NCBI RefSeq assembly: GCF_001623565.1
Contig: NZ_CP015196.1
Coordinates: forward strand, 62,001 to 126,000
Reading direction: 5' to 3'
DNA length: 64,000 bases
DNA from: Streptococcus marmotae
GTDB lineage: Bacteria > Bacillota > Bacilli > Lactobacillales > Streptococcaceae
Below, piece by piece: positions 19,153 to 27,990 of this stretch. Under the pieces are notes generated by a model. That model saw only the letters and a list, made by a program, of their open reading frames with translations. It was not told where the DNA came from and searched no databases. Position 1 is the first letter of the stretch. Each line of letters begins with the position of its first letter. Made by a program: the position numbers and the translations under genes.

Positions 19153-20616
19153 CTATTTCTGTAAAATGACTACCCCAAGTGGATAGAAAATAGCGATGGC
19201 TGACAAGATAGACCAGATGAGCATCCAACAGCCAAATAGAAACGTATCGCGACTATTCGTCCAACCTGACCCAATCGAAATCGCTACATAGGGCATGGCT
19301 GGAGCTGTCACAAAGGCAAGTGAAGCCATAAAACCAATCGCACAGCAGATAACTGCAATATTGGCTGAAAATTGAGTTCCTGCCGATTGGAAAATCGTCA
19401 GAGCCATGGTTGTCACGACAGAAACTGTCACCAGATTAGAGGTAAAGTTGGTCTGAATACCTGCCCAAACGACAAAGAACACCACCATTGAAACTGAACT
19501 AAGCCCTACCACAAATGGTGATAATTGCTCATTCAAAAGAGCAACCACGCCTATTTTTTCGTTTGATAAAACCGTCCCCAAAGCCAAAGTTGCTCCGACT
19601 AAGAGCATACTTGGCCAGTGCACACCTTTTGAAATGGCTTCTGAAATATTCAATAGCGGCTTACCTTCTACATGCAATAAGGCCAGCACAGCTGTCATCA
19701 GTAGCGGTGGGAACATAATGCCAGCTTGTTTAAAGAAACTAGCAAATGCAGGAAAAGCACCTACTAAAATTTCAGGAACTAGCCACATAACGACCATGCC
19801 TAAAAAGAGTCCAACAATCCAGCTTTCTTGTTTATCAATTGGAGCCAAATCTCTCAAGCTATTCAGCTCCTTCAATTGAATCTCCTTGGTATCGATTTTG
19901 AACAAGAAGCGAATAGATAAGAGCAAGATGAGAAAGATAGCTAGACCTGCTGGCACAGCAAATTGCATATATTGTAAATTGCTAATGACTACCTTAGACA
20001 TGGCAGCATACAGCCCCATAGCTGTTATAGCAAAGACATGGTTAATTGGCGTCATCGCTGTCCCAATCGCAATAGTAACAAACATGGCAATCAAGAGATG
20101 GGAAGCTGACTTGTCTCCTTTTTTCCAGCCAAATTGCAGGCAAATTTCCTCAAAAAGAGGTAGCAGGAACATAAAGATAACTGTCGGTGAAATCACGCTA
20201 CTCAAGATAAGAACAACTCCTAAAAAAGCAGTGATGAAGCGTGATGGACGGCTCATTGCGAATCGACTGTGCACTACTTTTGACGTGACTCGTTTTAAAA
20301 ACGAAGTCTGATTCAGGGCATAGGTCATCACAAAGGTAAACAGTAAAAATACAAATGTTGTATTCCCAAAAGACCACTGTGAAACCTGTCCATAAGTGAT
20401 TTCTGGAATCAGTCCGAGACTAACTAATGTTAGTAAACTCGGCCAATCTGTTGCCACAAACAACCATAAAATCAAACTTCCAACTAAGGTTGCAAGAGCC
20501 GCAAAAGTCGGGCTTGGTAAACCAAATAACTGCCAATTCAAAGCTGTATTGAGAAAGGAGACTATGAGGACTCCCAATCCCAACATCGTACTCCATTCTT
20601 TCTTTTTCCACTGCAT
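19153..20616 (-). CDS. SLC13/DASS-type anion permease
   Basis: An integral membrane protein of 487 residues with about 11-12 hydrophobic segments. It has the layout of divalent-anion/Na+ symporters, including the paired hairpin motifs SSVISPTVIFMFLLP near 140 and GIQTNFTSNLVTVS near 395. The substrate is unknown; dicarboxylates or sulfate are family options, and the surrounding sulfur amino acid genes make a sulfur or 2-oxo acid substrate possible. It lies 11 bp after the patB-like gene. Confidence 0.8.
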   Translation of the reverse strand: MQWKKKEWSTMLGLGVLIVSFLNTALNWQLFGLPSPTFAALATLVGSLILWLFVATDWPSLLTLVSLGLIPEITYGQVSQWSFGNTTFVFLLFTFVMTYALNQTSFLKRVTSKVVHSRFAMSRPSRFITAFLGVVLILSSVISPTVIFMFLLPLFEEICLQFGWKKGDKSASHLLIAMFVTIAIGTAMTPINHVFAITAMGLYAAMSKVVISNLQYMQFAVPAGLAIFLILLLSIRFLFKIDTKEIQLKELNSLRDLAPIDKQESWIVGLFLGMVVMWLVPEILVGAFPAFASFFKQAGIMFPPLLMTAVLALLHVEGKPLLNISEAISKGVHWPSMLLVGATLALGTVLSNEKIGVVALLNEQLSPFVVGLSSVSMVVFFVVWAGIQTNFTSNLVTVSVVTTMALTIFQSAGTQFSANIAVICCAIGFMASLAFVTAPAMPYVAISIGSGWTNSRDTFLFGCWMLIWSILSAIAIFYPLGVVILQK

Positions 20617-20627
20617 ATCCCTATCTC

Positions 20628-21803
20628 CTATTTCGCTGTCTTATGCCCAAAGGCTGTAGCAATTCGCTCGCAGGCTTCTTGAACCGTTTCAAATGGTGCC
20701 GCTGCGTTAAAGCGAGCATGGTATAGGCCTTCTTTACCAAAGGTGATGCCGTCATTTAAGACCACACGCGCTTCCTTTCTCAACTTGTCCTGAATTTCTT
20801 CATGACTGAGAGTATAGGCTGAGAAATCGAGCCATAAGAGATAAGTACCTTCTGGCTTCATCACCTCAATCTTAGTATGACTTGATAAATAATCAGCGAC
20901 AAAGCGAATATTTCGCTCCAAGACAGACCTCAATTCTATCAACCAGGGCTTGCCATAGCGAAAAGCTGCTTCTGTTGTTAAAAGACCTATCGCTGGGATT
21001 TCATGTTGATTATTGCGCAACTGCTGCTTGGTAAATTGCTTTCGCAAGCCCGCATTTGGAATCAAGGCAAAGCTGTTTTTTGTTCCAGCAATATTAAACG
21101 TTTTGGTCGCCGATGATAAAATGATGCTAAAGTCTTTAAAGGTTTCATCAACAGTATGGAAAGGGGTATGACGGTGTCCAAACAGAACTAAATCTTGATG
21201 AATTTCATCTGAAATCAGCAAAACGCCATGTTTTTGACACAAGTAACCAATTTGTGCCAATTCCTCCTTGGTCCACACACGCCCACCAGGATTGTGCGGA
21301 CTACAAAAAATATACAATTTTACCTGATGCTCGATAAAGTCTTTTTCTAATTGGTCAATATCCAATTCAAACCGGCCATTTTTCTTAATTAGAGGATGAG
21401 TTACCAGCTGACGTTGATTGAGCTTGACTGTACGAGCAAAAGGAGGATAGACAGGCGTATTGATGAGAACAGCATCGCCTTCCTTTGTAAACGCCTGAAG
21501 TGCAACTGAAATCGCGGGAACTACGCCATCAATTAAAACAATATCATCTCGCTCGACCTCATAACCATGCTCCATCTTCTCCCAGTCCATAATGCTCTGA
21601 TAGAGGGTATCGCTAGCATAAGTATAACCAAAGATATAGTTGGTGGCGTATTGCGTAACTGCTTCTTGAATCTCTGGAAAAGGAAGAAAATCCATATCGG
21701 CTACCCACATCTGAAGAAGATCTGGATCTTGCTCGCTGCTTTTCCATTTTACCGAATGCTGGGCTAAGCGGTTCGGCCGTGTTGTAAAATCAAATCTTCC
21801 CAT
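20628..21803 (-). CDS. patB: MalY/PatB-type PLP aminotransferase, cystathionine beta-lyase
   Basis: A 391-residue fold-type I PLP enzyme of the MalY/PatB group, which cleaves C-S bonds in cystathionine or cysteine. The Schiff-base lysine is in LSSATKTFNIAGTK near residue 233, and CSPHNPGGRVW and SDEIHQDL are the usual cofactor-contact motifs. Its ATG overlaps the metB/metC stop, so the two are translationally coupled. Together they would handle cystathionine to homocysteine. Confidence 0.88.
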   Translation of the reverse strand: MGRFDFTTRPNRLAQHSVKWKSSEQDPDLLQMWVADMDFLPFPEIQEAVTQYATNYIFGYTYASDTLYQSIMDWEKMEHGYEVERDDIVLIDGVVPAISVALQAFTKEGDAVLINTPVYPPFARTVKLNQRQLVTHPLIKKNGRFELDIDQLEKDFIEHQVKLYIFCSPHNPGGRVWTKEELAQIGYLCQKHGVLLISDEIHQDLVLFGHRHTPFHTVDETFKDFSIILSSATKTFNIAGTKNSFALIPNAGLRKQFTKQQLRNNQHEIPAIGLLTTEAAFRYGKPWLIELRSVLERNIRFVADYLSSHTKIEVMKPEGTYLLWLDFSAYTLSHEEIQDKLRKEARVVLNDGITFGKEGLYHARFNAAAPFETVQEACERIATAFGHKTAK

Positions 21804-22897
21804 TAGTCGTCCTCCAATGCCTGTTTCAAATCATCAATTAAATCTTCTGCATCTTCAATACCAATGGACAAACGGAGCAGATCATCTGTCAAGCCGTAGG
21901 AATGACGAACTTCTGCAGGAATGTCTGCATGAGTTTGGGTTGCTGGATAGGTAATTAAACTTTCTACACCACCTAGACTTTCTGCAAAAGTAAAGACTTT
22001 TAGTTGATTTAAAATAATAGGAATTTTCTGCTCATCTAAGACCTTAACAGACACCATGCCACCTTTTCCTGTATAGTAAACCTCGCGAACGGCTGGTGAT
22101 TGCCGTAAATAATCTACTATTTTCTGAGCATTTTTGGTAGAGCGCTCCATTCGCAAGGAAAGTGTTTTAAGACCTCTCATGAGCAAATAAGCATCAAAAG
22201 GAGACAGAGTTGGACCCGTTGTATTTTGGTCATAAAAGAGCTTGTCATATAAGGATTGGTCATTGGTTACTAGCACACCCGCTAGGACATCATTGTGACC
22301 AGACAGATACTTGGTAGCTGAATGAAGCACCACATCCGCTCCTAGGGGGATTGGATTTTGATAAATAGGACTATAAAAGGTATTGTCTACGATGAATTTT
22401 GCCCCGTGGGCATGCGCTACTTCCGCTACTCTGGTAATGTCAAATTCTACCATTAAGGGATTGGTCGGTGTTTCAATAAACACATAGTCCGTTTCATCTG
22501 TAATCTGATTTAGTAATTCCTCCTCGTTCGTTGCATAGGTAAAGCTAAAGCGCCCGTTTGCTTCCTGCTCATTGAACCAACGGAAACTACCCCCGTACAA
22601 ATCTCTAGCAGCTACAATCCGACTCCCAACTGGAAAACCACTAAACAGCAAGACTAAGGCAGCCATACCAGAACTTGTCACCAAGGCATAATCCGCCTGT
22701 TCAATAGCCGCCAGTGTCTTCTCCAAATTGGCCCGTGTTGGATTTTTCGTCCGTGTATAGTCAAAGCCAGTCGATTGACCAAATTCAGGATGTTGATAAG
22801 TCGTTGATAAATGAATCGGTGATACCAAGGCACCTGTCTTTTCATCTGCATTGATTCCAACATGCGCCAATAGCGTGTCTACTTTATAATCTGCCAT
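21803..22897 (-). CDS. trans-sulfuration PLP enzyme (cystathionine gamma-synthase/beta-lyase)
   Basis: A 364-residue Cys/Met metabolism PLP enzyme. The PLP lysine is in VLHSATKYLSGHNDVLAG near residue 195, and the phosphate-binding TSSGMAAL and substrate-site Tyr-Thr-Arg (GFDYTRTKNPTR) are conserved. Sequence alone does not separate MetB from MetC. GGGAGGG precedes the ATG. It is the first gene of the operon; the upstream gap shared with murE contains several CTATAG motifs that could bind a methionine regulator. Confidence 0.9.
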   Translation of the reverse strand: MADYKVDTLLAHVGINADEKTGALVSPIHLSTTYQHPEFGQSTGFDYTRTKNPTRANLEKTLAAIEQADYALVTSSGMAALVLLFSGFPVGSRIVAARDLYGGSFRWFNEQEANGRFSFTYATNEEELLNQITDETDYVFIETPTNPLMVEFDITRVAEVAHAHGAKFIVDNTFYSPIYQNPIPLGADVVLHSATKYLSGHNDVLAGVLVTNDQSLYDKLFYDQNTTGPTLSPFDAYLLMRGLKTLSLRMERSTKNAQKIVDYLRQSPAVREVYYTGKGGMVSVKVLDEQKIPIILNQLKVFTFAESLGGVESLITYPATQTHADIPAEVRHSYGLTDDLLRLSIGIEDAEDLIDDLKQALEDD

Positions 22898-22972
22898 GTC
22901 TTCCCTCCCTTTATGAATATACTAGTTATTTTAGCATTTATTCGGAAAATTTTCACCAAAAGCTGAAAAAAT

Positions 22973-23003
22973 GCTATAGTCTTTTCCACCCTATAGCTAT
23001 AGT
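22973..23003. promoter_or_regulatory. CTATAG repeats upstream of the trans-sulfuration operon
   Basis: GCTATAG occurs at 22973 and the double palindrome CTATAGCTATAG at about 22991-23002, in the divergent region between the sulfur operon and murE. They resemble the TATAGTT-type boxes of streptococcal MetR/MtaR regulators but are not a full match. Confidence 0.3.
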
Positions 23004-23027
23004 TTCTTCTTATATCCTCTCTTTTGC

Positions 23028-23062
23028 TTGTCAATCTTTCCTAATCAGTTTACAATAGAACT
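23028..23062 (+). promoter_or_regulatory. murE promoter, leaderless arrangement
   Basis: TTGTCA (23028-23033) is 17 bp from TACAAT (23051-23056). Only six bases separate the -10 from the murE ATG, and there is no ribosome site, so transcription should start at or next to the start codon. Confidence 0.7.
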
Positions 23063-24514
23063 ATGATAAAACTAGAAACCGTATTACGTATTTTAAAAAA
23101 CGATCAGAATTTCCGCCAAATCCTACACCAAGGGCATTATTTCTATAACTGGCCTGATGAGGAAGTCTTTCATCAAATCAGTTATGATAGCCGCAAAGTG
23201 GATGAAAAGACTCTCTTTTTTGTCAAGGGAGCTCAATTTAAGCGAGAATTTTTGGAAACTGCCATCACACAGGGCCTCCGCTTTTACATTGCTGAAACGG
23301 ACTATGAAGTCGGCATTCCAGCCATTGTAGTAACGGACATCAAACAAGCTATGAGTTTGATTGCCATGGAATTTTACGGTAATCCGCAGGACAAGTTAAA
23401 ACTCCTCGCCTTTACTGGTACAAAAGGGAAGACGACTGCTGCCTACTTTGCCTATTCCATCCTCACCCAAAGCCATAAGCCTGCTATGTTGTCCACGATG
23501 AATACGACTTTAGATGGACAAACCTTTTTTAAGTCGACTCTGACTACGCCTGAGAGCATTGATTTATTTGCCATGATGGCAGAAGCTGTTGCAAATGGCC
23601 GTACTCATTTAATTATGGAAGTTTCTAGCCAAGCCTATTTGGTCAAGCGGGTCTACGGTCTAACATTTGATGTCGGTGTCTTTCTCAACATCAGCCCGGA
23701 TCATATTGGTCCTATTGAACATCCTAGTTTTGAAGATTACTTTTACCATAAGCGGCTGTTAATGAAGCATAGCAGGGCTGTCATTTTAAATAGCGGTATG
23801 GATCATTTTCAAGTAGTGAAAGACCAAGTTCTGGATATGCCACATGACATCTATGGTCCACATTCTGATAATCGCATCTTGAACTCTCATGCCTTTTCAT
23901 TTGAAGCGAGCGGTATTCTCGCTGGGCACTACGACATTCAGCTGATTGGTCAGTTTAACCAAGAAAATGCCATCGCAGCTGGTCTTGCCTGCCTGCGTTT
24001 AGGAGCAAGCCTAGCGGATGTTCACACAGGAATTGCTGCAACCAGCGTTCCAGGACGAATGGAAGTGCTCACACAAACAAACGGAGCCAAGGTTTTTGTC
24101 GACTATGCCCACAATGGCGATAGTGTTCGTAAACTGCTTGATGTTGTCCTGAGCTATCAAACAGGACAAGTGATTCTTGTCCTCGGTGCGCCTGGAAATA
24201 AAGGAGAAAGCCGTCGCAAAGACTTTGGTCTTCTCCTTAATCACTATCCTAATCTGCAGGTCATTCTCACAGCAGACGATCCTAATCGCGAAGATCCTAC
24301 AGCTATTGCACAGGAAATTCAATCCTATATGGAGCGACCAAGCCAAATTATTATTGAGCGTGAAAAAGCTATTCACACTGCCATGTCCATGACTAGAAGC
24401 GTAGCAGATGCTGTTATCATCGCAGGAAAAGGTGCGGATTGCTACCAGATTATCAATGAGGCCAAAGCCCCCTACGATGGTGACTTAACCATTGCCAAAC
24501 GGTATTTATCCTAA
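23063..24514 (+). CDS. murE: UDP-MurNAc-Ala-D-Glu:L-lysine ligase
   Basis: Adds L-lysine to the peptidoglycan stem peptide with ATP, in the cytoplasm; 483 residues. The ATP loop is GTKGKTT (119-125). The amino-acid specificity motif is DDPN (405-408), the lysine form, where diaminopimelate enzymes have DNPR. It is transcribed divergently from the sulfur operon, is probably translated from a leaderless mRNA, and is followed by a strong terminator. Confidence 0.96.
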   Translation: MIKLETVLRILKNDQNFRQILHQGHYFYNWPDEEVFHQISYDSRKVDEKTLFFVKGAQFKREFLETAITQGLRFYIAETDYEVGIPAIVVTDIKQAMSLIAMEFYGNPQDKLKLLAFTGTKGKTTAAYFAYSILTQSHKPAMLSTMNTTLDGQTFFKSTLTTPESIDLFAMMAEAVANGRTHLIMEVSSQAYLVKRVYGLTFDVGVFLNISPDHIGPIEHPSFEDYFYHKRLLMKHSRAVILNSGMDHFQVVKDQVLDMPHDIYGPHSDNRILNSHAFSFEASGILAGHYDIQLIGQFNQENAIAAGLACLRLGASLADVHTGIAATSVPGRMEVLTQTNGAKVFVDYAHNGDSVRKLLDVVLSYQTGQVILVLGAPGNKGESRRKDFGLLLNHYPNLQVILTADDPNREDPTAIAQEIQSYMERPSQIIIEREKAIHTAMSMTRSVADAVIIAGKGADCYQIINEAKAPYDGDLTIAKRYLS

Positions 24515-24547
24515 ATGCTACTTCTTATCAAGAATACAATACAAAGT

Positions 24548-24584
24548 AAGCCCCCACTAGGATTTCTCACCTAATGGGGGCTTT
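24548..24584 (+). terminator. terminator of murE
   Basis: AAGCCCCCACTAGG pairs with CCTAATGGGGGCTT (one mismatch) around an 8-nt loop, then a short T-run. It lies 33 bp after the stop. Confidence 0.88.
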
Positions 24585-24616
24585 GTATAGTAAATTGAAT
24601 AAAAATTAGGACATCG

Positions 24617-24724
24617 TTATACTCTATAAAAATCAAAATCTGACTAGGCAACGAAATCGTAGCTAGAACTGAAGTTCAGCAAGGTGAGTTAACGACGTCA
24701 GACTTTGATTTTTGACGAGTATAA
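24617..24724. repeat. BOX-like repeat element
   Basis: A 108-bp unit is bounded by imperfect 28-bp inverted repeats that begin TTATACTC on both strands and contain AAAATCAAA and TCTGAC. The TATACTC ends and internal small hairpin resemble streptococcal BOX-type elements. No coding potential. Confidence 0.65.
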
Positions 24725-25076
24725 GTCGCTTTGCTTCAATAGTCCAGTAGACTGTTGACGGTTGGAAATAGGGATTATGGAGTAATCCTCAATTAACGCT
24801 AGTCCTATTTGCAACTCCTTGCCTTGCCCTATTCCTTCATAAGATATGAGGGCGTATAAAGCACAAAGTGTACCCCTAGGGCATCCGTATCTGTAAGACG
24901 AGCAAGTTCGTAACAGCTACGGCAAAATAGGAAGTCTGACGAAGAGCCAGCAGACTCTAGGAAGACTTATCCCTAAAGGGAGCCTCAGCTGTAACCAACT
25001 GAAGTTGGAACACCTGCGTCTCTTTTTCACACAGTGCTTAGCCCGAGTTCAGTTCTCAATCCACTACACTATTTTA
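24725..25076. other. unexplained structured intergenic sequence
   Basis: No gene is seen. There is a perfect hairpin GGATTA-TGGAG-TAATCC near 24771-24787 and further short inverted repeats such as CAACT-GAA-GTTGG near 25000. The GC content is higher than the flanking repeat. It may be more of the BOX-like mosaic or a decayed mobile sequence; not identified. Confidence 0.4.
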
Positions 25077-25796
25077 CTAATCCAGAAATTCTTTCAAGGC
25101 TTCTTTTTCCTTGCTGGTTAATTCCCGATAAGAACCCGCTTCAAGGTCATCTTCTAAGACAAACGGCCCAAAAGCTATTCGTTTGAGGTAGGTTACCTTG
25201 ACTCCATAGGCTAAAAACATCTTTTTAACCTGATGAAATTTTCCTTCTGAAATCTGAATTCTTGCACGGCTAAAGGAAACGTCTGCTGACAAAATCTCTA
25301 GAATCGCAGGTTGACAAACCGTTCCATCTAAAAATTCTACCCCATTGTTGAAAAAGGCTACCGCATCAGGAGCTAAAAAGCCATTCACCTCCACCTCATA
25401 GACCTTGTCCACATGATACTTGGGGTGGAGCATCCGAAAGCCCAAGGGACCATTATTGGTAATGAGCAACAGCCCTTCTGTATCCCTGTCCAGACGCCCA
25501 ATTGGATAGAGTCCCGCTCGTCTGTCTTTTTCTGCAATGAGGTCAATCACCGTCTTGTGTGTGGCATCTGATACGGCAGAGACGACTCCAGCGGGTTTAT
25601 GGAGCAAGTAATAAACAGCTGACTCAAGTTCCACCTTTTTCCCACCCACCTCTATGACCTGCAAACCAGCGTCCACAATTTGATTACCGGCCGTCGCAAA
25701 CATGCCATCCACCGTCACTTGCCTACTTTTGAGCAAAGTTTTAATCTGCTTACGCGAACCCAAGCCCGCCTTTTCTAAACACTTATCTAACCGCAT
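25077..25796 (-). CDS. 16S rRNA pseudouridine synthase, RsuA family
   Basis: A 239-residue RsuA/RluB/RluE-type enzyme that makes pseudouridine in rRNA. The N-terminal S4 domain is MRLDKCLEKAGLGSRKQ. The catalytic loop is IGRLDRDTEGLLLITNNG, with its Asp near residue 103. I choose the ATG at 25796 because the family begins MRLDK. An extended -10 (TGGTACAAT) ends six bases upstream and there is no ribosome site, so the message may be leaderless. Confidence 0.9.
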   Translation of the reverse strand: MRLDKCLEKAGLGSRKQIKTLLKSRQVTVDGMFATAGNQIVDAGLQVIEVGGKKVELESAVYYLLHKPAGVVSAVSDATHKTVIDLIAEKDRRAGLYPIGRLDRDTEGLLLITNNGPLGFRMLHPKYHVDKVYEVEVNGFLAPDAVAFFNNGVEFLDGTVCQPAILEILSADVSFSRARIQISEGKFHQVKKMFLAYGVKVTYLKRIAFGPFVLEDDLEAGSYRELTSKEKEALKEFLD

Positions 25797-25847
25797 AATC
25801 TTATTGTACCATATCATACTCGTCAAAAATCAAAAACAGAGTAAAAA

Positions 25848-25907
25848 AGGAGTGGGACAAACCAGGATGAGCATGTTGCACTCATCCTGGTTTATCCCAG
25901 CCCCCTT
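25848..25907 (-). terminator. long hairpin terminator after nagB
   Basis: GGAGTGGGACAAACCAGG pairs with CCTGGTTTATCCCAGCCCCC through an inner ATGAG/CTCAT stem. It lies just past the nagB stop and belongs to the same GAGTGGGACAA hairpin family seen at 57207 and, in GAGTGAG form, at 58908. Confidence 0.8.
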
Positions 25908-25922
25908 ATTTCTATTTTCCAT

Positions 25923-26627
25923 TTATTTTAGCTGTGAAGCTGCTTCCTCATCAACAATCACATAGACGTTTGCATGGTTTTGTAAGACGCTTGCAGGAAC
26001 TGCTTCTGTCACCGGTCCTTCCACCATCTGATGAACTGCTTCTGCCTTGCTTTCTCCATAAGCCATCAGCACAACTGTCTTAGCAGACATGATAGAGGCA
26101 ATTCCCATCGAAATAGCTTGTGTTGGTACATCTTCTGCTTTTTCAAAGAAACGGCTGTTGGCCTCAATCGTTGACGGTGTCAAATCCACTACACGTGTCA
26201 AGCCATCAAATGATGAACCAGGCTCATTGAAGCCAATATGACCATTACGACCGATTCCCAAAATTTGGAAATCAACTGGATTTTCTGCGAGTAAAGCATT
26301 ATAGCGCGCCACTTCCGTATCCAAATCTTCTGCTAAGCCATTTGGTAAGTAAGATACCTTAAATGGTTTTTTATCAAATAAATGTTCCTTCATAAAGTAA
26401 ACATACGACTGATCGCTTTCAACTCCAAGACCCACATATTCGTCTAAATTGACGGACACGAGATTTGAAAAGTCAAGGTCACTTGCGACTACTTGCTTAT
26501 AAAATTCAATCGGAGTTGATCCTGTTGCAAGCCCTAAAACCTTAGCTCCTGCTTTCAACTCTTCTTGGAGTAACTCAAAGGCTACAACACCACCTTCAAC
26601 CTGATCTTTGACACGAATAACTTTCAT
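25923..26627 (-). CDS. nagB: glucosamine-6-phosphate deaminase
   Basis: Converts glucosamine-6-phosphate to fructose-6-phosphate and ammonia; 234 residues, the short streptococcal form without the C-terminal allosteric extension of E. coli NagB. Motifs include ATGSTP near 36-41, NLDEYVG near 60-66 with the catalytic Asp, and [13 protein letters not shown] near 125-137. AGGAGATCC precedes the ATG. Two palindromes of the NagR type lie upstream. Confidence 0.96.
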   Translation of the reverse strand: MKVIRVKDQVEGGVVAFELLQEELKAGAKVLGLATGSTPIEFYKQVVASDLDFSNLVSVNLDEYVGLGVESDQSYVYFMKEHLFDKKPFKVSYLPNGLAEDLDTEVARYNALLAENPVDFQILGIGRNGHIGFNEPGSSFDGLTRVVDLTPSTIEANSRFFEKAEDVPTQAISMGIASIMSAKTVVLMAYGESKAEAVHQMVEGPVTEAVPASVLQNHANVYVIVDEEAASQLK

Positions 26628-26652
26628 GTGGATCTCCTTTTCTCTATCATTT

Positions 26653-26696
26653 TTTGGTATATACCATTTTCTTTTATTATATTGTATAGACCAATT
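26653..26696 (-). promoter_or_regulatory. two NagR-type operators upstream of nagB
   Basis: TTTGGTATATACCATTTT (26653-26670) and ATTGTATAGACCAAT (about 26681-26695) fit the TGGTnTAnACCA palindrome bound by the GntR-family regulator NagR, which represses nag genes in streptococci. They lie just upstream of and around the nagB promoter. Confidence 0.65.
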
Positions 26697-26737
26697 TTTG
26701 TCAAGACCTAGCCTTCAATTTGTGTTATAATAAAACC

Positions 26738-26914
26738 ATGTTTACCTTGATTATCTTTATTCTATTTATCATTGGAATTCTTTTGGATATCCTTGCCTAT
26801 TTAATTAAGGAGAGAACCATCCTGTGGATTCCGTTATTTGTGATTGGAAGCCTGCTGATTGTCCTTCCGATATTCGTATTGATTTATTTCTTAACCCTAC
26901 CCTCAATGAACTAA
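26738..26914 (+). CDS. small membrane protein
   Basis: A 58-residue, almost entirely hydrophobic protein with two membrane helices (about 2-22 and 31-53) joined by an IKERT loop. An extended -10 TGTTATAAT ends six bases before the ATG and no ribosome site is present, so it is probably leaderless. Its stop is 8 bases before a truncated copy of the queA start, so before the island inserted it was probably transcribed together with queA. Function unknown. Confidence 0.7.
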   Translation: MFTLIIFILFIIGILLDILAYLIKERTILWIPLFVIGSLLIVLPIFVLIYFLTLPSMN

Positions 26915-26940
26915 GGAAATATATGAACACTGCTGATTTT
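26913..26940 (+). other. attL of the integrated element (queA 5' duplicate)
   Basis: The 28 bp here are identical to 42015-42042 and contain the queA ribosome site and first six codons (MNTADF). After that the left copy diverges to AAC TAG, leaving a 7-codon dead queA stub at 26923-26946. Confidence 0.93.
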
Positions 26941-27053
26941 AACTAGGCATATTCTTAAATGTCCTTACACGCCCTAAACCCTTGACATTGCTGACTTTTT
27001 GAAAAATCGTATATTTTTAAATATCCTTAGATTTTCCTAGAAAGTCCACAAAA

Positions 27054-27129
27054 AGGTGAACAAATTTTCAATAAAAAAAGCTTATCAAATCAACGCTGAT
27101 AAGCCCAAAATCAGAAAAAAGGTGAACAA
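27054..27129. repeat. integrase arm-type sites, left end
   Basis: AGGTGAACAA occurs twice (27054-27063 and 27120-27129), and twice more at the other end (41926-41935 and 41938-41947). Placement only at the two element ends fits accessory integrase binding sites. Confidence 0.65.
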
Positions 27130-27153
27130 TTTTATGAGTTCAGCAGGCAAGAC

Positions 27154-27181
27154 TAGCGTAGTGATCAGCTACGCTTTTTTA
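27154..27181 (+). terminator. terminator at the island left end
   Basis: AGCGTAG pairs with CTACGCT around a 7-nt loop, followed by TTTTTT on the plus strand. It would stop transcripts entering from the chromosomal promoter upstream of attL. Confidence 0.75.
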
Positions 27182-27257
27182 ATTGCTGATAAGTCCATTA
27201 TACCAAATTCCACTAGATTTTACTGGATACAAGAAAAAACGCCCTTTTTAAAGGCGC

Positions 27258-27605
27258 TTATTTTTTCTTGAACAGTCTAATGTAATCTTGTTTGCTATGG
27301 ATAATATCAGATACGAAGACGGTTTTCTTATCTTCCAAAATGTGATAAAAGGCTAGGTAGTCCCCTAAAACAATGCAACGGGTATTGTAGGGCGGGTAAA
27401 TAGCTTCCCCTACTCTCTCATCTGCGTTAAAACCTGCTTCTGGAAAAAGTTCAAGCCGTTCTAGCCCGTAAAGAATATTGTTTACAGTGTTAGCTCCTGC
27501 CTGATCTGAAAAGTATGTAGTTTCAATATAGCTTTTTATCGCCCGTAACTGTTCCTGCACTTTTTCAGAAATAAGAAGGCTATAAGATTTGTTATCAGAT
27601 ACCAA
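27258..27605 (-). CDS. RelE/ParE family toxin
   Basis: A 115-residue toxin of the RelE/ParE superfamily, which cleaves mRNA on ribosomes or acts on gyrase. The beta-strand core and typical C-terminus are visible: TRCIVLGDYLAFYHILEDKK then VFVSDIIHSKQDYIRLF. Its start overlaps the end of the antitoxin gene by 11 bp, the usual coupling. It is the last gene before attL. RelE versus ParE cannot be decided here. Confidence 0.85.
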   Translation of the reverse strand: MVSDNKSYSLLISEKVQEQLRAIKSYIETTYFSDQAGANTVNNILYGLERLELFPEAGFNADERVGEAIYPPYNTRCIVLGDYLAFYHILEDKKTVFVSDIIHSKQDYIRLFKKK

Positions 27606-27882
27606 GGTTAGCCCTCACTTCGTTAGTACTGTACACTCTTCCAGCTTCTAAATCTGCAAAACTTTTGGCAATTTCAGCCCGTAAGCCTGCAAGTAGTTCC
27701 GCCCGTTCTTTATCGGTATCAGTTTCAAAAGGTAAGGCTTTATTTTGTACAATATTTTCTAAAAATAAATTAAAAGTAGCTGTCATATCAAGATTTTGGG
27801 CTGTGATAATAGCTTTGGCTTTCTCTAGTAAATCACTATTCGTCTTAAAATTGACTTGTGTATTTTTCTCTAAAACATGCAT
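27595..27882 (-). CDS. RelB/DinJ family antitoxin
   Basis: A 95-residue antitoxin. The N-terminal ribbon-helix-helix half (VNFKTNSDLLEKAKAIITAQ, then LDMTATFNLFLENIV) is that of RelB/DinJ, and the acidic C-terminal half would wrap the toxin. GGAGGCG precedes the ATG. The promoter carries an 18-bp palindrome that the complex probably binds. Confidence 0.87.
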   Translation of the reverse strand: MHVLEKNTQVNFKTNSDLLEKAKAIITAQNLDMTATFNLFLENIVQNKALPFETDTDKERAELLAGLRAEIAKSFADLEAGRVYSTNEVRANLGI

Positions 27883-27916
27883 AGTAGCGCCTCCTTAACG
27901 ATATTATAACACTTTA

Positions 27917-27934
27917 AACTATACTTGTATAGTT
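27917..27934. promoter_or_regulatory. operator of the RelBE-type pair
   Basis: AACTATACTTGTATAGTT is a palindrome of two perfect 8-bp arms around TT. It lies immediately upstream of the extended -10 TGTTATAAT (about 27901-27910, minus strand), covering the -35 region, so binding would autorepress. Confidence 0.7.
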
Positions 27935-27966
27935 ATATATAGTCATTTATATTCTACTGTATCAGA

Positions 27967-27990
27967 AAAGCCCAGCGGGTGCTAGGCTTG
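27967..27990 (-). terminator. terminator overlapping the hicB stop
   Basis: On the minus strand AGCCTAGC pairs with GCTGGGCT around ACCC, then TTTT. The stem begins inside the last codons of hicB. Confidence 0.7.

Larger units (their letters stand above)
26941..27257. other. left end of the island, non-coding
   Basis: No gene is seen. It contains two AGGTGAACAA integrase arm-type sites (27054-27063, 27120-27129), a copy of a 26-nt motif also present at the origin (26975-27000), a minus-strand hairpin terminator GCTTATCA/TGATAAGC with T-run at 27073-27104, a plus-strand terminator at 27154-27181, and a minus-strand terminator for the RelE gene at about 27238-27262. Confidence 0.75.
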
